NCBI GenBank assembly: GCA_002403995.1
Contig: DHIV01000051.1
Span: forward strand, 1 to 20,199
DNA: 20,199 nt
Reading direction: 5' to 3'
From: Gallionella sp. UBA4737
GTDB lineage: Bacteria; Pseudomonadota; Gammaproteobacteria; Burkholderiales; Gallionellaceae
In this document: piece by piece, positions 1 to 8,368 of the stretch
Layout: every line of letters begins with the position of its first letter
How positions within the stretch are numbered: position 1 is the first letter of the stretch
Program-made: the position numbers and the translations under genes
Notes under the pieces: generated by a model
Seen by the model: only the letters and a program-made list of their open reading frames with translations
What the model was told of the DNA's origin: nothing
Database searches by the model: none

Positions 1-106
1 TTGTCATAATCCCGTACGCAAAAACATTCCGCCAAGCATTCCTAATTCGGGCGGCTCCTAAATTTCGGGCTGTTCAGGGCCAGCTCATCAAACCGGGACG
101 ATTATA

Positions 107-1150
107 ATGGATATCACCGAACTGCTTGCTTTTAGCGTCAAAAACAAAGCATCCGACTTGCATCTTTCAGCCGGCCTGCCACCGATGATCCGGGTGCATG
201 GCGATATACGCAGGATCAACCTGCCGGCGCTGGAGCACAAGGAAGTGCATGCGCTGGTGTATGACATCATGAACGACGTGCAGCGCAAGGCTTATGAGGA
301 GAACAAGGAGATCGACTTCTCCTTCGAGGTGCCCGGCCTGGCACGTTTTCGCGTCAACGCTTTTGTCCATAACCGCGGTGCGGGTGCGGTCATGCGCACC
401 ATCCCTTCCAAGATACTGTCGCTGGAAGACCTGAAGTGCCCGAAGATCTTCGAATCCATTTCCGATTATCCGCGCGGGATGGTGCTGGTCACGGGACCGA
501 CCGGCTCGGGGAAATCCACCACGCTGGCGGCGATGGTCAACCATCGCAACGAGAATGAATTGGGCCACATCCTGACCGTCGAAGACCCGATCGAGTTCGT
601 GCATGAAAGCAAGAAGTGTCTGATCAACCAGCGCGAGGTCGGCCCGCATACCCTGTCTTTCCAGAATGCCCTGCGCAGCGCGCTGCGTGAAGATCCGGAC
701 GTGATCCTGGTGGGCGAGATGCGCGACCTGGAGACCATACGGCTGGCCATGTCTGCGGCGGAAACCGGCCACCTGGTGTTTGGCACGCTGCATACCAGCT
801 CGGCGGCAAAGACAATAGACCGTATCATCGACGTGTTCCCGGCGGACGAAAAGGAAATGGTGCGCGCGATGTTGTCCGAATCGCTGCGCGCGGTGATCTC
901 GCAAGCCCTGCTCAAGACCAAGGACGGGTCGGGGCGGGTGGCGGCGCATGAGATCATGATCTGCACACCGGCGATCCGCAACCTGATCCGCGAAGCCAAA
1001 GTGCCGCAAATGTATTCCGCCATCCAGACCGGCCAGAATATCGGGATGCAGACGCTGGACCAATGCCTGGCCACGCTCATCAAGGAAAACAAGATCACTG
1101 CTGCGGAAGCGCGCACCAAGGCCGCCAACAAGGACTCGTTCCCGGGTTAA
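107..1150 (+). CDS. pilT: Type IV pilus twitching motility ATPase PilT
   Basis: PilT is the hexameric cytoplasmic ATPase that drives pilus retraction, and so twitching and DNA uptake, at the inner-membrane base of the pilus. The 347-residue product matches the family from its first residues (MDITELLAFS), which fixes the start. An N-terminal PAS-like domain occupies about residues 1-100. The RecA-like core follows: Walker A GPTGSGKST at 130-138, Asp box around 155-164 (ILTVEDPIEF), Walker B DVILVGEMRD at 198-207, and His box TGHLVFGTLHT at 220-230. The AIRNLIRE motif, known to be needed for retraction, is at 289-296. The start has only a weak upstream GGGAC as ribosome site. pilU follows after 26 bases on the same strand, so the two are probably co-transcribed. 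All signature residues are present, and the call is secure. Confidence 0.98.
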   Translation: MDITELLAFSVKNKASDLHLSAGLPPMIRVHGDIRRINLPALEHKEVHALVYDIMNDVQRKAYEENKEIDFSFEVPGLARFRVNAFVHNRGAGAVMRTIPSKILSLEDLKCPKIFESISDYPRGMVLVTGPTGSGKSTTLAAMVNHRNENELGHILTVEDPIEFVHESKKCLINQREVGPHTLSFQNALRSALREDPDVILVGEMRDLETIRLAMSAAETGHLVFGTLHTSSAAKTIDRIIDVFPADEKEMVRAMLSESLRAVISQALLKTKDGSGRVAAHEIMICTPAIRNLIREAKVPQMYSAIQTGQNIGMQTLDQCLATLIKENKITAAEARTKAANKDSFPG

Positions 1151-1176
1151 TCACAGTCTTCACATCAGGAGTATTC

Positions 1177-2313
1177 ATGGAAAGAGACCAAGCCACCGAA
1201 CTGATACATAACCTGCTGCGCGGCATGATCAGTAAAAAAGCCTCCGACTTGTTCATCACAACGGGTTTCCCGCCGGCTTTCAAGGTGGACGGTAAAATGA
1301 CCCCGGTTTCCAACCAGATTCTCACCATGCAGCACACGCAGGAACTGGCGCGCAGCATCATGAACGACCGCCAGGCAGCAGAATTCGAAGCGACCCACGA
1401 GTGCAACTTTGCGATCAGTCCGCACGGCATCGGCCGGTTCCGTGTCAATGTGTTCTTGCAGCAACAGCGCGTCGGCATGGTGTTGCGTACCATCACAACC
1501 AAGATTCCGGATCTTGATCAGCTGGGCATGCCCCCGGTGCTCAAGGATATCGTGATGACCAAGCGCGGCCTGGTGATCGTGGTCGGCGGAACCGGTTCCG
1601 GCAAGTCGACCACGCTGGCCGGGATGCTGGGTCACCGCAACAAGAACAGTTACGGACACATCATCACGATCGAAGATCCGGTGGAGTATGTGCATGAGCA
1701 TATCAACTGCCTGATCACGCACCGCGAGGTCGGCGTGGATACCGAGTCATGGCACAACGCGCTGAAGAACACCCTGCGCCAGGCACCGGATGTGATCCTG
1801 ATCGGCGAGATCCGCGACCGCGAAACCATGGAATACGCCGTTGCTTTTGCCGAAACCGGACACTTGTGCCTGGCCACGCTGCACGCCAACAGCGCCAACC
1901 AGGCGCTGGACCGCATCATCAACTTCTTCCCGGAAGAGCGCCGCACGCAGCTGCTGATGGATTTGTCGCTTAACGTCAAGGCATTCATTTCGCAACGCCT
2001 GATCCCGAATAAACATGGAACCGGGCGTGCCGCCGCAGTTGAAATCATGCTCAACTCACCGTTGATCGCAGACCTGATCTTCAAGGGCGAAGTGAATCAG
2101 ATCAAGGGTGTGATGTCTCAATCGCGCGAACTGGGCATGGAGACTTTCGATGGCGCGTTGTTCAGCTTGTTTGAATCAGACACGATCAGCTATGAGGAAG
2201 CATTGAAGAACGCAGACTCGGTCAATGATTTGCGGCTGCGCATCAAACTGGAAAGCAAGCTGACGGCGGACCGGGATTTGATGAGCGGTACCGAAAACAT
2301 GAAGATTACTTAA
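1177..2313 (+). CDS. pilU: Type IV pilus retraction ATPase PilU
   Basis: PilU is the PilT paralogue that assists force-dependent retraction and usually acts with PilT. The frame is open from 1063, inside pilT, but the ATG at 1177 has an AGGAG ribosome site just upstream and gives the typical 378-residue protein (MERDQATELI...). Seen motifs are Walker A GGTGSGKST at 137-145, Asp box ITIEDPVEY at about 163-171, Walker B DVILIGEIRD at 205-214, and His box TGHLCLATLHA at 227-237. The place of PilT's AIRNLIRE motif is taken by a divergent stretch (LIADLIFKGE, about 296-305), as expected for PilU. It ends 19 bases from the convergent methyltransferase gene, with no terminator hairpin visible between them. 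Confidence 0.97.
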   Translation: MERDQATELIHNLLRGMISKKASDLFITTGFPPAFKVDGKMTPVSNQILTMQHTQELARSIMNDRQAAEFEATHECNFAISPHGIGRFRVNVFLQQQRVGMVLRTITTKIPDLDQLGMPPVLKDIVMTKRGLVIVVGGTGSGKSTTLAGMLGHRNKNSYGHIITIEDPVEYVHEHINCLITHREVGVDTESWHNALKNTLRQAPDVILIGEIRDRETMEYAVAFAETGHLCLATLHANSANQALDRIINFFPEERRTQLLMDLSLNVKAFISQRLIPNKHGTGRAAAVEIMLNSPLIADLIFKGEVNQIKGVMSQSRELGMETFDGALFSLFESDTISYEEALKNADSVNDLRLRIKLESKLTADRDLMSGTENMKIT

Positions 2314-2332
2314 TTTTTAGAGGCTCCCTCGA

Positions 2333-3496
2333 CTAAACTCCATGCGGGCTACCTGTCTTGGGCCGATTACTCCCCGGCACGATCTTGTATTCCAGCAGAC
2401 GGCATTCGATCGCGCCGTTGAACAACGGGGTGCGCTTCGACGGAGACAAGCGCATCAGCTTCAGGATGGCCTTGTCGGCGGTGAACAGATAAGCCGTCCA
2501 TCCGCCGAATTTCTTTTTCAATGCGTCACCCAGTTTCGGGTATAGCTCGGCCAATTCGTCCAGCTCACCCATGCGCTCGCCGTAGGGCAGGTTCGCCACC
2601 AGCATGCCATGCTCTGCGGGAGCGGAGATCTCCAGCACGTTGGCTTGCTTGAGTTCCACGCATTCCGACAGTCCGGCTTCTTCCAGATTGCGCGATGCGG
2701 CTTTCAGCGCATCGCCATAAAGATCGCTGCCGTAAAGCTCCAATGGCTTGGCCGGCAGTTGTGCGGCGATCGCCTGCTCGCGCATCTCGCCCCACAGCGC
2801 TGCATCGAAATTCTTCAGCTTCTCGAATGCGAAGCTGCGCGCGATACCGGGCTGGATGTTGAGCGACATCTGCGCCGCTTCGATCAGGAACGTGCCGCTG
2901 CCGCACATCGGGTCGAGCAGCGGCGTGCCGGGTTGCCAGTTCATCAAACGCAAAATGCCCGCCGCGAGATTTTCGCGCAGCGGCGCGATGTTGGTGTGCT
3001 GGCGTACGCCGCGCTTGAACAGCGCGTCGCCGGAGGTGTCCAGATACAGCATCAGCTTGTCGTCCTCGATGAACACGTGGATGCGCACGTCCGGGCCCAG
3101 CGTGTCCACGCTGGGACGCTCGTTGCAGTGGGCGCGGAAGCGATCGCACACCGCATCCTTGACCAGCAGCGTGATGAACTCCAGGCTTTTCAGCGGACAG
3201 CGTATCGCGGTGGTATTCACGCGGATGGTATGGGTGACATCGAACCAGCGCTGCCATTGCAATTCGAACGCAGCCTGATAAATATCCTGCTCGGTGCGGT
3301 ATCGCGTTTCCTTGACGCGCCACAGGATGCGGCTGGCGATGCGGCTTTCCAGATTGGCGCGATAGCACAGCGCCCAGCCGCCGGAGAAATGCACACCACC
3401 TTCGGTGCTGCGCACGTTCTGCGCGCCGAACGTTTCAAGATCGTTATGGAGTATGGCTTCAAGGCCACGCGGGCAGGGGGCGAAAAAATCAGGCAT
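2333..3496 (-). CDS. THUMP-domain class I SAM-dependent RNA methyltransferase (RlmL-like)
   Basis: The 387-residue product corresponds to COG0116 and to the N-terminal half (RlmL, 23S rRNA G2445 N2-methyltransferase) of E. coli RlmKL. The RlmK half is not present here. The N-terminal region plus THUMP RNA-binding domain covers about residues 1-160. The methyltransferase domain follows, with the SAM motif DPMCGSGTFLIEA at 195-207 and the catalytic NLPYGER motif at 302-308, typical of N2-guanine/N6-adenine methylases. It starts with ATG at 3496 (MPDFFAPCPRGLEAIL). The gene converges on pilU. Direct annotation as rlmL is reasonable, but the exact rRNA target cannot be read from sequence, so no symbol is given. 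Older annotation may call it a putative N6-adenine DNA methylase. Confidence 0.92.
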   Translation of the reverse strand: MPDFFAPCPRGLEAILHNDLETFGAQNVRSTEGGVHFSGGWALCYRANLESRIASRILWRVKETRYRTEQDIYQAAFELQWQRWFDVTHTIRVNTTAIRCPLKSLEFITLLVKDAVCDRFRAHCNERPSVDTLGPDVRIHVFIEDDKLMLYLDTSGDALFKRGVRQHTNIAPLRENLAAGILRLMNWQPGTPLLDPMCGSGTFLIEAAQMSLNIQPGIARSFAFEKLKNFDAALWGEMREQAIAAQLPAKPLELYGSDLYGDALKAASRNLEEAGLSECVELKQANVLEISAPAEHGMLVANLPYGERMGELDELAELYPKLGDALKKKFGGWTAYLFTADKAILKLMRLSPSKRTPLFNGAIECRLLEYKIVPGSNRPKTGSPHGV

Positions 3497-3526
3497 AAAT
3501 TATTTATGGATTAAACATGCATTTTT

Positions 3527-3692
3527 GTAGGGCGGGTTGTACCCGCCAGATATTGCTGTCGGGCGGGCTTTGCATAGCCATTCGGCTAAGTAACCCAAAG
3601 GCTTTGCATAGCCATCTGACTAAGTTGGCAAACTACGCCAACATAAGTCATTGGTTAACGGTGGCATAAGCCGCTGGTTAAGCCCGACCTAC
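3527..3692. repeat. Non-coding element with terminal inverted repeats and internal repeats (REP/MITE-like)
   Basis: The ends form an imperfect inverted repeat: GTAGGGCGGGTT at 3527 against the reverse complement of the right end, GTAGGTCGGGCTT, ending at 3692. Inside, 3531-3547 is a perfect hairpin (7-bp arms GGCGGGT/ACCCGCC, 3-base loop). A 16-base direct repeat GGCTTTGCATAGCCAT occurs at 3566-3581 and 3600-3615. A second pair of related units starts CATAAG and ends TGGTTAA, at about 3642-3658 and 3665-3681. TAGCC/GGCTA at 3575-3588 can form another small hairpin. No ORF is supported. The structure suggests a mobile intergenic repeat, but copy number elsewhere in the genome is unknown. Confidence 0.6.
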
Positions 3693-3717
3693 GAATTATT
3701 GTACCTTTGAACTGGAA

Positions 3718-4128
3718 TCAGAAGGGCTTTACGGTGACTAGAATGACGACGGCCACCAGAACAAGTACCGGGATCTCGTTGAACCAGCGGTAAAAGATAT
3801 GGCTGCGTGTGTTCCGGTCAGCGGCGAATTGTTTGACCAGCACACCGCAATAATAGTGATAAACGATCAGCATCAGCACCAATAAAAGTTTGGCGTACAG
3901 CCAGCCTCCGGTAATGCCGTACCCCAGCCACAACCACAGACCGAAAGCCAATGCCAGCCAGGCGATCGGCGTGACGAAGCGATACAGTTTGCTTTCCATC
4001 AGCTTCAGCCGCGCAATTTCGGCAGGCTCGGTCGCCATCGCGTGATTCACGAAAATACGTGGCAGATAAAATAAGCCGGCGAACCAGCTAACCACAAAAA
4101 TGATATGGAACGCTTTAACCCACAACAT
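3718..4128 (-). CDS. hemJ: Protoporphyrinogen IX oxidase HemJ
   Basis: HemJ is the membrane protein that oxidises protoporphyrinogen IX to protoporphyrin IX in haem synthesis in many bacteria lacking HemG/HemY. The 136-residue product has about four membrane helices and the family landmarks: WVKAFHIIFVVSWFAGLFYLPR at the N-terminus (shown in part as residues 3-24), with the conserved His at residue 8; a conserved Lys at 80 in the third helix region (LYAKLLLVLMLIVYH); and the near-terminal FYRWFNEIP block at 112-120. The start is ATG at 4128, with AGGAA a few bases upstream. Only 42 bases separate it from the nodJ-like stop, so it may be the last gene of the hydrolase-nodI-nodJ unit. Confidence 0.92.
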   Translation of the reverse strand: MLWVKAFHIIFVVSWFAGLFYLPRIFVNHAMATEPAEIARLKLMESKLYRFVTPIAWLALAFGLWLWLGYGITGGWLYAKLLLVLMLIVYHYYCGVLVKQFAADRNTRSHIFYRWFNEIPVLVLVAVVILVTVKPF

Positions 4129-4170
4129 GACAATTCCTTATTGAGACAACCAGCCTGCGCCAACATTTTT

Positions 4171-4956
4171 CTATTGGGACAACCTTTTCCGGAACAGCAC
4201 CAGTGACACATAAAACCCGAATACGGTGTAGCCTAGCAACACCACCACATGCAGCAACAGTCCGGGCGGCAATATACCATTCATTAACGGTCTGGCGATG
4301 TCCACCGCGTGTGATAACGGCAACATGGCGGACACGGATTGCAGCAACGCGGGCAGTTGCACGACCGGGAAAAACACGCCGGACAAGAACATCATCGGTG
4401 TGATCACCAGCGTGAAGTAGTACATGAAAAAGCTGTAACCGGGCGCCAGCGCGGTCATGATCAAACCGAGCGAAGCAAAGCACAGTCCCACCAGCAGCGC
4501 CAGCGGGATCAGCCATAGCGACAGCACGGAATGCGACAGCCCCATCGCCCATATCACCACCAGCACCGCCAAACCGGACAGCAAGCTTTTGCTCGCCGCC
4601 CAGAGGATCTCCGACAGCACGATGTCATCAAGCGTGACCGGCGTATTGAGTATGGCTTCCCAGGTGCGCTGCTCATGCATGCGCGCAAAGCAGGAGTAGA
4701 GCGCCTCGAAGGTGGCGCTGTTCATGGTGCTGTAGCACACCGTACCCGCGGCGAGGAATACCAGATAAGTGGTGCCGCCCATCTCCGGCAACAGGCTGCC
4801 GAGGCCCAGTCCCAGCCCCAGCATGTAGATCAGCGGGTCGGCCAGATGCCCCAGGATGGAGGTGGCCGCCATTTTTTTCCAGACCAGAAAGTGACGCCGC
4901 CAGATCGGGACGAACCTGAGGCTGAGTCTCGGCAGGGCAAAGAAGTGCCGCTTCAT
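4171..4956 (-). CDS. nodJ: ABC-2 type transporter permease, NodJ family
   Basis: This is a 261-residue inner-membrane permease of the ABC-2 superfamily with about six hydrophobic segments. The sequence fits the NodJ/DrrB type: a basic cytoplasmic N-terminus with RRHFLVWKK, the segment LADPLIYMLGLGLGLG at about 38-53, and the conserved FLSGVFFPVVQLP at about 190-202, followed by LPLSHAVDIARPL. Its ATG overlaps the stop of the nodI-like gene as ATGA at 4953-4956, indicating translational coupling and one export complex. NodIJ in rhizobia exports lipochitin oligosaccharides, but free-living betaproteobacteria carry relatives with unknown substrate, and no nod genes are seen here. The last codons show an in-frame echo downstream (see findings). 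Confidence 0.88.
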   Translation of the reverse strand: MKRHFFALPRLSLRFVPIWRRHFLVWKKMAATSILGHLADPLIYMLGLGLGLGSLLPEMGGTTYLVFLAAGTVCYSTMNSATFEALYSCFARMHEQRTWEAILNTPVTLDDIVLSEILWAASKSLLSGLAVLVVIWAMGLSHSVLSLWLIPLALLVGLCFASLGLIMTALAPGYSFFMYYFTLVITPMMFLSGVFFPVVQLPALLQSVSAMLPLSHAVDIARPLMNGILPPGLLLHVVVLLGYTVFGFYVSLVLFRKRLSQ

Positions 4957-5867
4957 TCGCGCATCTCCCGCCCGGTCAGTTTCAAAAACACATCCTCCAG
5001 ATTCGCGGGGCGGTGCAGGTAACGCAGCGTAGCATGGCCGTTCAGGTGTGTCAGCAGCGGCTGGGCATCAGCTACATAACAGAACGCGGTCTCGCCGCTC
5101 ACCTCGAAACGCACTGAAAACTGAGCCGCGTGTTGATGCGCCCACTCCGTCACCTGTTCGCCGAACACCTCCACCACCTGCGGCTCGATGTGCTGATGGA
5201 TCAGGGCTCGCGGTGTGTCCTGGGCAATCATGCGCCCCTCATCGAGAACGGCAAGGCGGTGGCACAGGCGTTCGGCCTCATCCATGAAATGCGTGGTCAG
5301 CAACAGTGTTTTTCCCTGCGCGGTGAGTTCGCGCAAACGCTGCCAGATGAGATGGCGCGCCTGCGGATCGAGACCGGTGGTTGGCTCATCCAGAAAAATG
5401 ATGTCCGGATCATTCACCAAAGCGCGTGCCAGTGTCAGGCGCCGTTTCATGCCGCCGGATAGCGTGGGGATTTTCGCGTCGCGCTTGTGCGTCAGATTGG
5501 CGAATGCCAGCAACATCGGAATGCGCGCTTCGATTTCGGCATCCTGCATGCCAAAATAGCGGCCATACACCAGCAGATTCTCTGTCACGGTGAAATCGGG
5601 GTCGAGATTGTCCAGCTGCGGCACGACCCCGACGCGCAACCGGGCGGCACGCGCCTGTCGCGGCACGGCATGACCAAGCAAGCTCAGCTCACCGGCGTCC
5701 GGCTCGATCAGGCCGAGCAGCAAACGCAGCGTGGTGGTCTTGCCCGCGCCATTCGGCCCCAGCAAGCCGAAACATTCACCGCGTTGTATGGACAGATTCA
5801 GCCCGTCCACCACCACTTGGTTGCCGTAACATTTGCGCAGGTTGCGCGCGCTCAATATTGCGTTCAT
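4953..5867 (-). CDS. nodI: ABC transporter ATP-binding protein, NodI family
   Basis: This is the 304-residue ATPase partner of the downstream permease. Seen motifs are Walker A GPNGAGKT at 37-44, Q-loop Gln84 (VVPQLDNLDPDFTV, a NodI/DrrA-type block), ABC signature LSGGM at 136-140, Walker B IIFLDEP at 156-162, and H-loop His193. The C-terminal 80 or so residues form the DrrA/NodI-type extension ending in LEDVFLKLTGRE. The ATG overlaps the stop of the upstream hydrolase gene (ATGA at 5864-5867). The domain set is complete and active-looking. The family is clear; the exported substrate is not known. Confidence 0.9.
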   Translation of the reverse strand: MNAILSARNLRKCYGNQVVVDGLNLSIQRGECFGLLGPNGAGKTTTLRLLLGLIEPDAGELSLLGHAVPRQARAARLRVGVVPQLDNLDPDFTVTENLLVYGRYFGMQDAEIEARIPMLLAFANLTHKRDAKIPTLSGGMKRRLTLARALVNDPDIIFLDEPTTGLDPQARHLIWQRLRELTAQGKTLLLTTHFMDEAERLCHRLAVLDEGRMIAQDTPRALIHQHIEPQVVEVFGEQVTEWAHQHAAQFSVRFEVSGETAFCYVADAQPLLTHLNGHATLRYLHRPANLEDVFLKLTGREMRE

Positions 5868-6484
5868 AAAGGTTGCCCGCTGAAGGCATGCAGCACGACC
5901 TGCTTGAGCTGGTTCAGCCGCCCGTGAAAAAAGTGGCCCGCCTCCGGCAGCACCACGATGGGCAGATGCAGCGGACGAGCCCAGTGCAGCACATCGGCCA
6001 GCGGCACGACCTCATCCAACTCGCCATGCACCAGCAGCGTGTCGTGCCGCACCGGCGGCATCGCGAAGCGACCTACTGCGGGCGCGATCAGCACCAGCCG
6101 GTGCGGATGCGGGTGCAAATGCTGCGCGGCGCGCGCCTGCACATAGCCGCCGAAAGAAAAACCGGACAGGATCAGCGGCAAATCGCCATGCTCCTGTTGC
6201 GCATGGCGCACGATAGACAGCACATCTTCCACTTCGCCGTTGCCGCTGTCGAATGTGCCTTCGCTGTTACCCACGCCGCGAAAGTTGAAACGCAGTGCGG
6301 CGAAGCCAAGCTCCACAAAAGTCTTCGCCAAGGTTGTCACGACCTTGTTATCCATCGTGCCGCCCTGCGTGGGCAGCGGGTGCGCCACCACCGCGATCGC
6401 GCGCGGCGACTCGTCTGGCAGGTGGGTGATGCCTTCGAGGTTGCCGGCTGTGCCGGTGATGGAGAAATTTTTCAGGGTAGGCAT
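5864..6484 (-). CDS. Alpha/beta hydrolase (COG2945-like)
   Basis: The 206-residue cytoplasmic alpha/beta-hydrolase has no signal peptide. Recognisable parts are an early HPLPTQGGTMDNKVV block (about 35-49) that shapes the oxyanion region, the FNFRGVGNSEG segment at 67-77, the nucleophile elbow GFSFG with Ser110, the probable acid Asp157 in HGELDEVVP, and the catalytic His184 in EAGHFFHG. This order is typical of COG2945 hydrolases often annotated as dienelactone hydrolase-like or simply alpha/beta hydrolase. It opens the unit that runs into nodI with a 4-base overlap, so a link to the transported compound or to membrane lipid is possible but unproven. Natural substrate is unknown. Confidence 0.85.
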   Translation of the reverse strand: MPTLKNFSITGTAGNLEGITHLPDESPRAIAVVAHPLPTQGGTMDNKVVTTLAKTFVELGFAALRFNFRGVGNSEGTFDSGNGEVEDVLSIVRHAQQEHGDLPLILSGFSFGGYVQARAAQHLHPHPHRLVLIAPAVGRFAMPPVRHDTLLVHGELDEVVPLADVLHWARPLHLPIVVLPEAGHFFHGRLNQLKQVVLHAFSGQPL

Positions 6485-6689
6485 TTAAGTCGGGTTATTG
6501 CAATCTGCTGGATAGGTTCAAGAGTTGATGTGGCATGAGTGGCTGTTTTCGACACATTGCTGCCCTTCACTTTTGCCAACAGCGGACGATCAGGCCAGGC
6601 GGATAGCTTTGAGCAGCTTAAAGGTCAATATTATTTATGGGCAAGTCATTATTCGCAGTCTACCGTTGGTGAGTGAAAACATGAATTTG

Positions 6690-8243
6690 TCAGACTGCCG
6701 ATCGCATCCGCTCCAGCAGGTTTTGGGTAATCCGCTGGCATCGCGCGTCGGGCCCGCGCAGTCCCGGATAACGCGACTGGCGCACATAACCAGGAGGCGC
6801 GGCCACGCCATCGGCCCACCAGAAGGTGGAGGCGTTGTAGACAAAGTTGCCCTTCGGTCCGGGATAAATCGTCGCGGTGTAGATACCGTCATTCGGTCTT
6901 CCCAATGGATCATGTGTCGGGCCGGTGGCGACAATCTCCAGCCCGGGGATTGCCGCAGGATCGCCGTTCCATTCCGGGCCGACCAGGCCGGGGATGCCAT
7001 CGCCTTTGCTCATGCCGGTGCCTTCGAACAGCCAGTGTTGTGGTTGCGCGCAAATCCAGTCCGCGCCTCCGGTCACCTCACCGGTGCTTTGCGCGCCGAC
7101 TAGTTCGTTGGCATAAGGCCGATCATGGGGCATCGATTCAATCGCGCCAAATTCACGCGTGCCCCCCGGTGGGCCGAAGACGCCGACACGACCAAAAGTG
7201 CGATTCGGCTGGCCGCCAGAATCGGATGAAAAGAGGATACGCCCGAAGCTGGTGTTGGCTGAAAGGAACGCCACATTCAGTCCTGAGTCGATGGCGCTTT
7301 TCAAGTGGTTGAACATCTCGATGGAGTAATACTCGTCGTGGCCGACGGATAGAAATCCCTTCGCGCGCAACAAGCCTTTCGGATCGCCGTGAGAATCGAG
7401 GCTCGAGATATAGGTTACGTCGTAGCCGTGCTGTTCCATCCAGTAGGCCAGCGGATATTCCCAGAGAAACCATTCGCCGGAACCGGTCGAGAGCGGCGCA
7501 TCGATGGAGCCGTTCTTTGCAAGGATCAGCAGGCTCTTCCCATAAGGCCGGTTGAAACTCACGTCCACATTCGGCCCCCAATACCAATTGGATTTTCCGT
7601 TGTCGTAGAGGGAAAACCGGCTTGGCCAGCGATTGTAAGCCTGCCAGGTAGGGTCCGAACACTGAAAGATAAAGTCGGCGCGGCGATCATCGCGCACGAT
7701 GAAGATGACGTAGCTCTGCAAGCCCTCGCGCTCGGCGGTGAGCTTGCCCAGGTACACGCCGCTGAGCCAGTCGCCCGGAATGGTGATCTCTGTACACGGC
7801 TGCCATTGGCAATCGCGCACGCGGTTTTCGCCGATCGGCGGATATGCTTGAGCCGTTCCCTGGAACGGCCCCAGGCTCAAGACGTGACGCCCGCCTGTGC
7901 CGCCGTAGTATCCCATTCGATAAAGATCCAGCGTGAACGCCGAAACCGGGTTGGTGCTGACGAAAAAAGAGATTTTTTCGCCGGATCGAACGCTCGTTCG
8001 GGAACAATATCCCTCGATCCACGGGCAATTAACCTGGGTCGTTGGGTCGATGCGCGTGTTGGTCAGCATCCAGTCACTCGTGCCGGGTTTCTCGTTCTCG
8101 CGGCGGATCGACACGCTTTCGCCAAAAATGGATTTATTCATGACGCCACAACTGGAAAGCAGGGGCACCGCACCAAGGCTGGCTGCACCCTTGAGAAAAT
8201 CGCGGCGGCTAATGGTCGATGGCTTATCTTTCTTCATGAGCAA
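6690..8243 (-). CDS. Tat-exported putative lipoprotein with N,N-dimethylformamidase beta-subunit-like domain
   Basis: The 517-residue product starts with a twin-arginine signal (SRRDFLKGAA, Arg13-Arg14) followed by a lipobox-like LSSC with Cys32, so it is probably folded in the cytoplasm, exported by Tat and perhaps lipidated. The rest matches the family called N,N-dimethylformamidase beta subunit-like: an N-terminal beta-rich region with SFFVSTNP and LYRMGYYGG (about 92-114), then the C-terminal glutamine-amidotransferase-like domain with the landmark VGHDEYYS at 300-307. DmfA2 is a longer cytoplasmic iron amidohydrolase with a small partner; no partner gene is visible here. The TTG at 8243 is favoured by an AGG eight bases upstream; ATG at 8237 is the alternative start. 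The real substrate is unknown. Confidence 0.82.
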   Translation of the reverse strand: MLMKKDKPSTISRRDFLKGAASLGAVPLLSSCGVMNKSIFGESVSIRRENEKPGTSDWMLTNTRIDPTTQVNCPWIEGYCSRTSVRSGEKISFFVSTNPVSAFTLDLYRMGYYGGTGGRHVLSLGPFQGTAQAYPPIGENRVRDCQWQPCTEITIPGDWLSGVYLGKLTAEREGLQSYVIFIVRDDRRADFIFQCSDPTWQAYNRWPSRFSLYDNGKSNWYWGPNVDVSFNRPYGKSLLILAKNGSIDAPLSTGSGEWFLWEYPLAYWMEQHGYDVTYISSLDSHGDPKGLLRAKGFLSVGHDEYYSIEMFNHLKSAIDSGLNVAFLSANTSFGRILFSSDSGGQPNRTFGRVGVFGPPGGTREFGAIESMPHDRPYANELVGAQSTGEVTGGADWICAQPQHWLFEGTGMSKGDGIPGLVGPEWNGDPAAIPGLEIVATGPTHDPLGRPNDGIYTATIYPGPKGNFVYNASTFWWADGVAAPPGYVRQSRYPGLRGPDARCQRITQNLLERMRSAV

Positions 8244-8368
8244 AATAATTACCTGTTGTCGCCCGGCGCCTTTATCGTCATGCTCACCATGAATTAATTC
8301 ACAGTCAGTTTGATCTTTGGTCGGTACAAGCTTGGGCCCCGAACAAAGCTGGTCGGGGAAGCAGGATG

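Noticed and set aside
103..108. TATAAT just at the pilT start
   Set aside because: It overlaps the ATG at 107, so it could not serve as the -10 box for this start. The pilT start is fixed by family similarity.
167..1063. 298-codon open frame on the minus strand opposite pilT
   Set aside because: It is an antisense shadow of pilT, whose motifs are complete; no domain or ribosome site supports the minus frame.
4953..5867. NodI-like ATPase as the missing ZnuC
   Set aside because: Its sequence and coupling are those of a NodI/DrrA exporter ATPase translated together with its own ABC-2 permease, far from and opposite in strand to the ZnuA/ZnuB genes.
8337..8358. CCCCGA/TCGGGG hairpin as terminator of the ferredoxin gene
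   Set aside because: A 6-bp stem is present but no T-run follows on either strand, and it lies over 100 bases from the ferredoxin stop.
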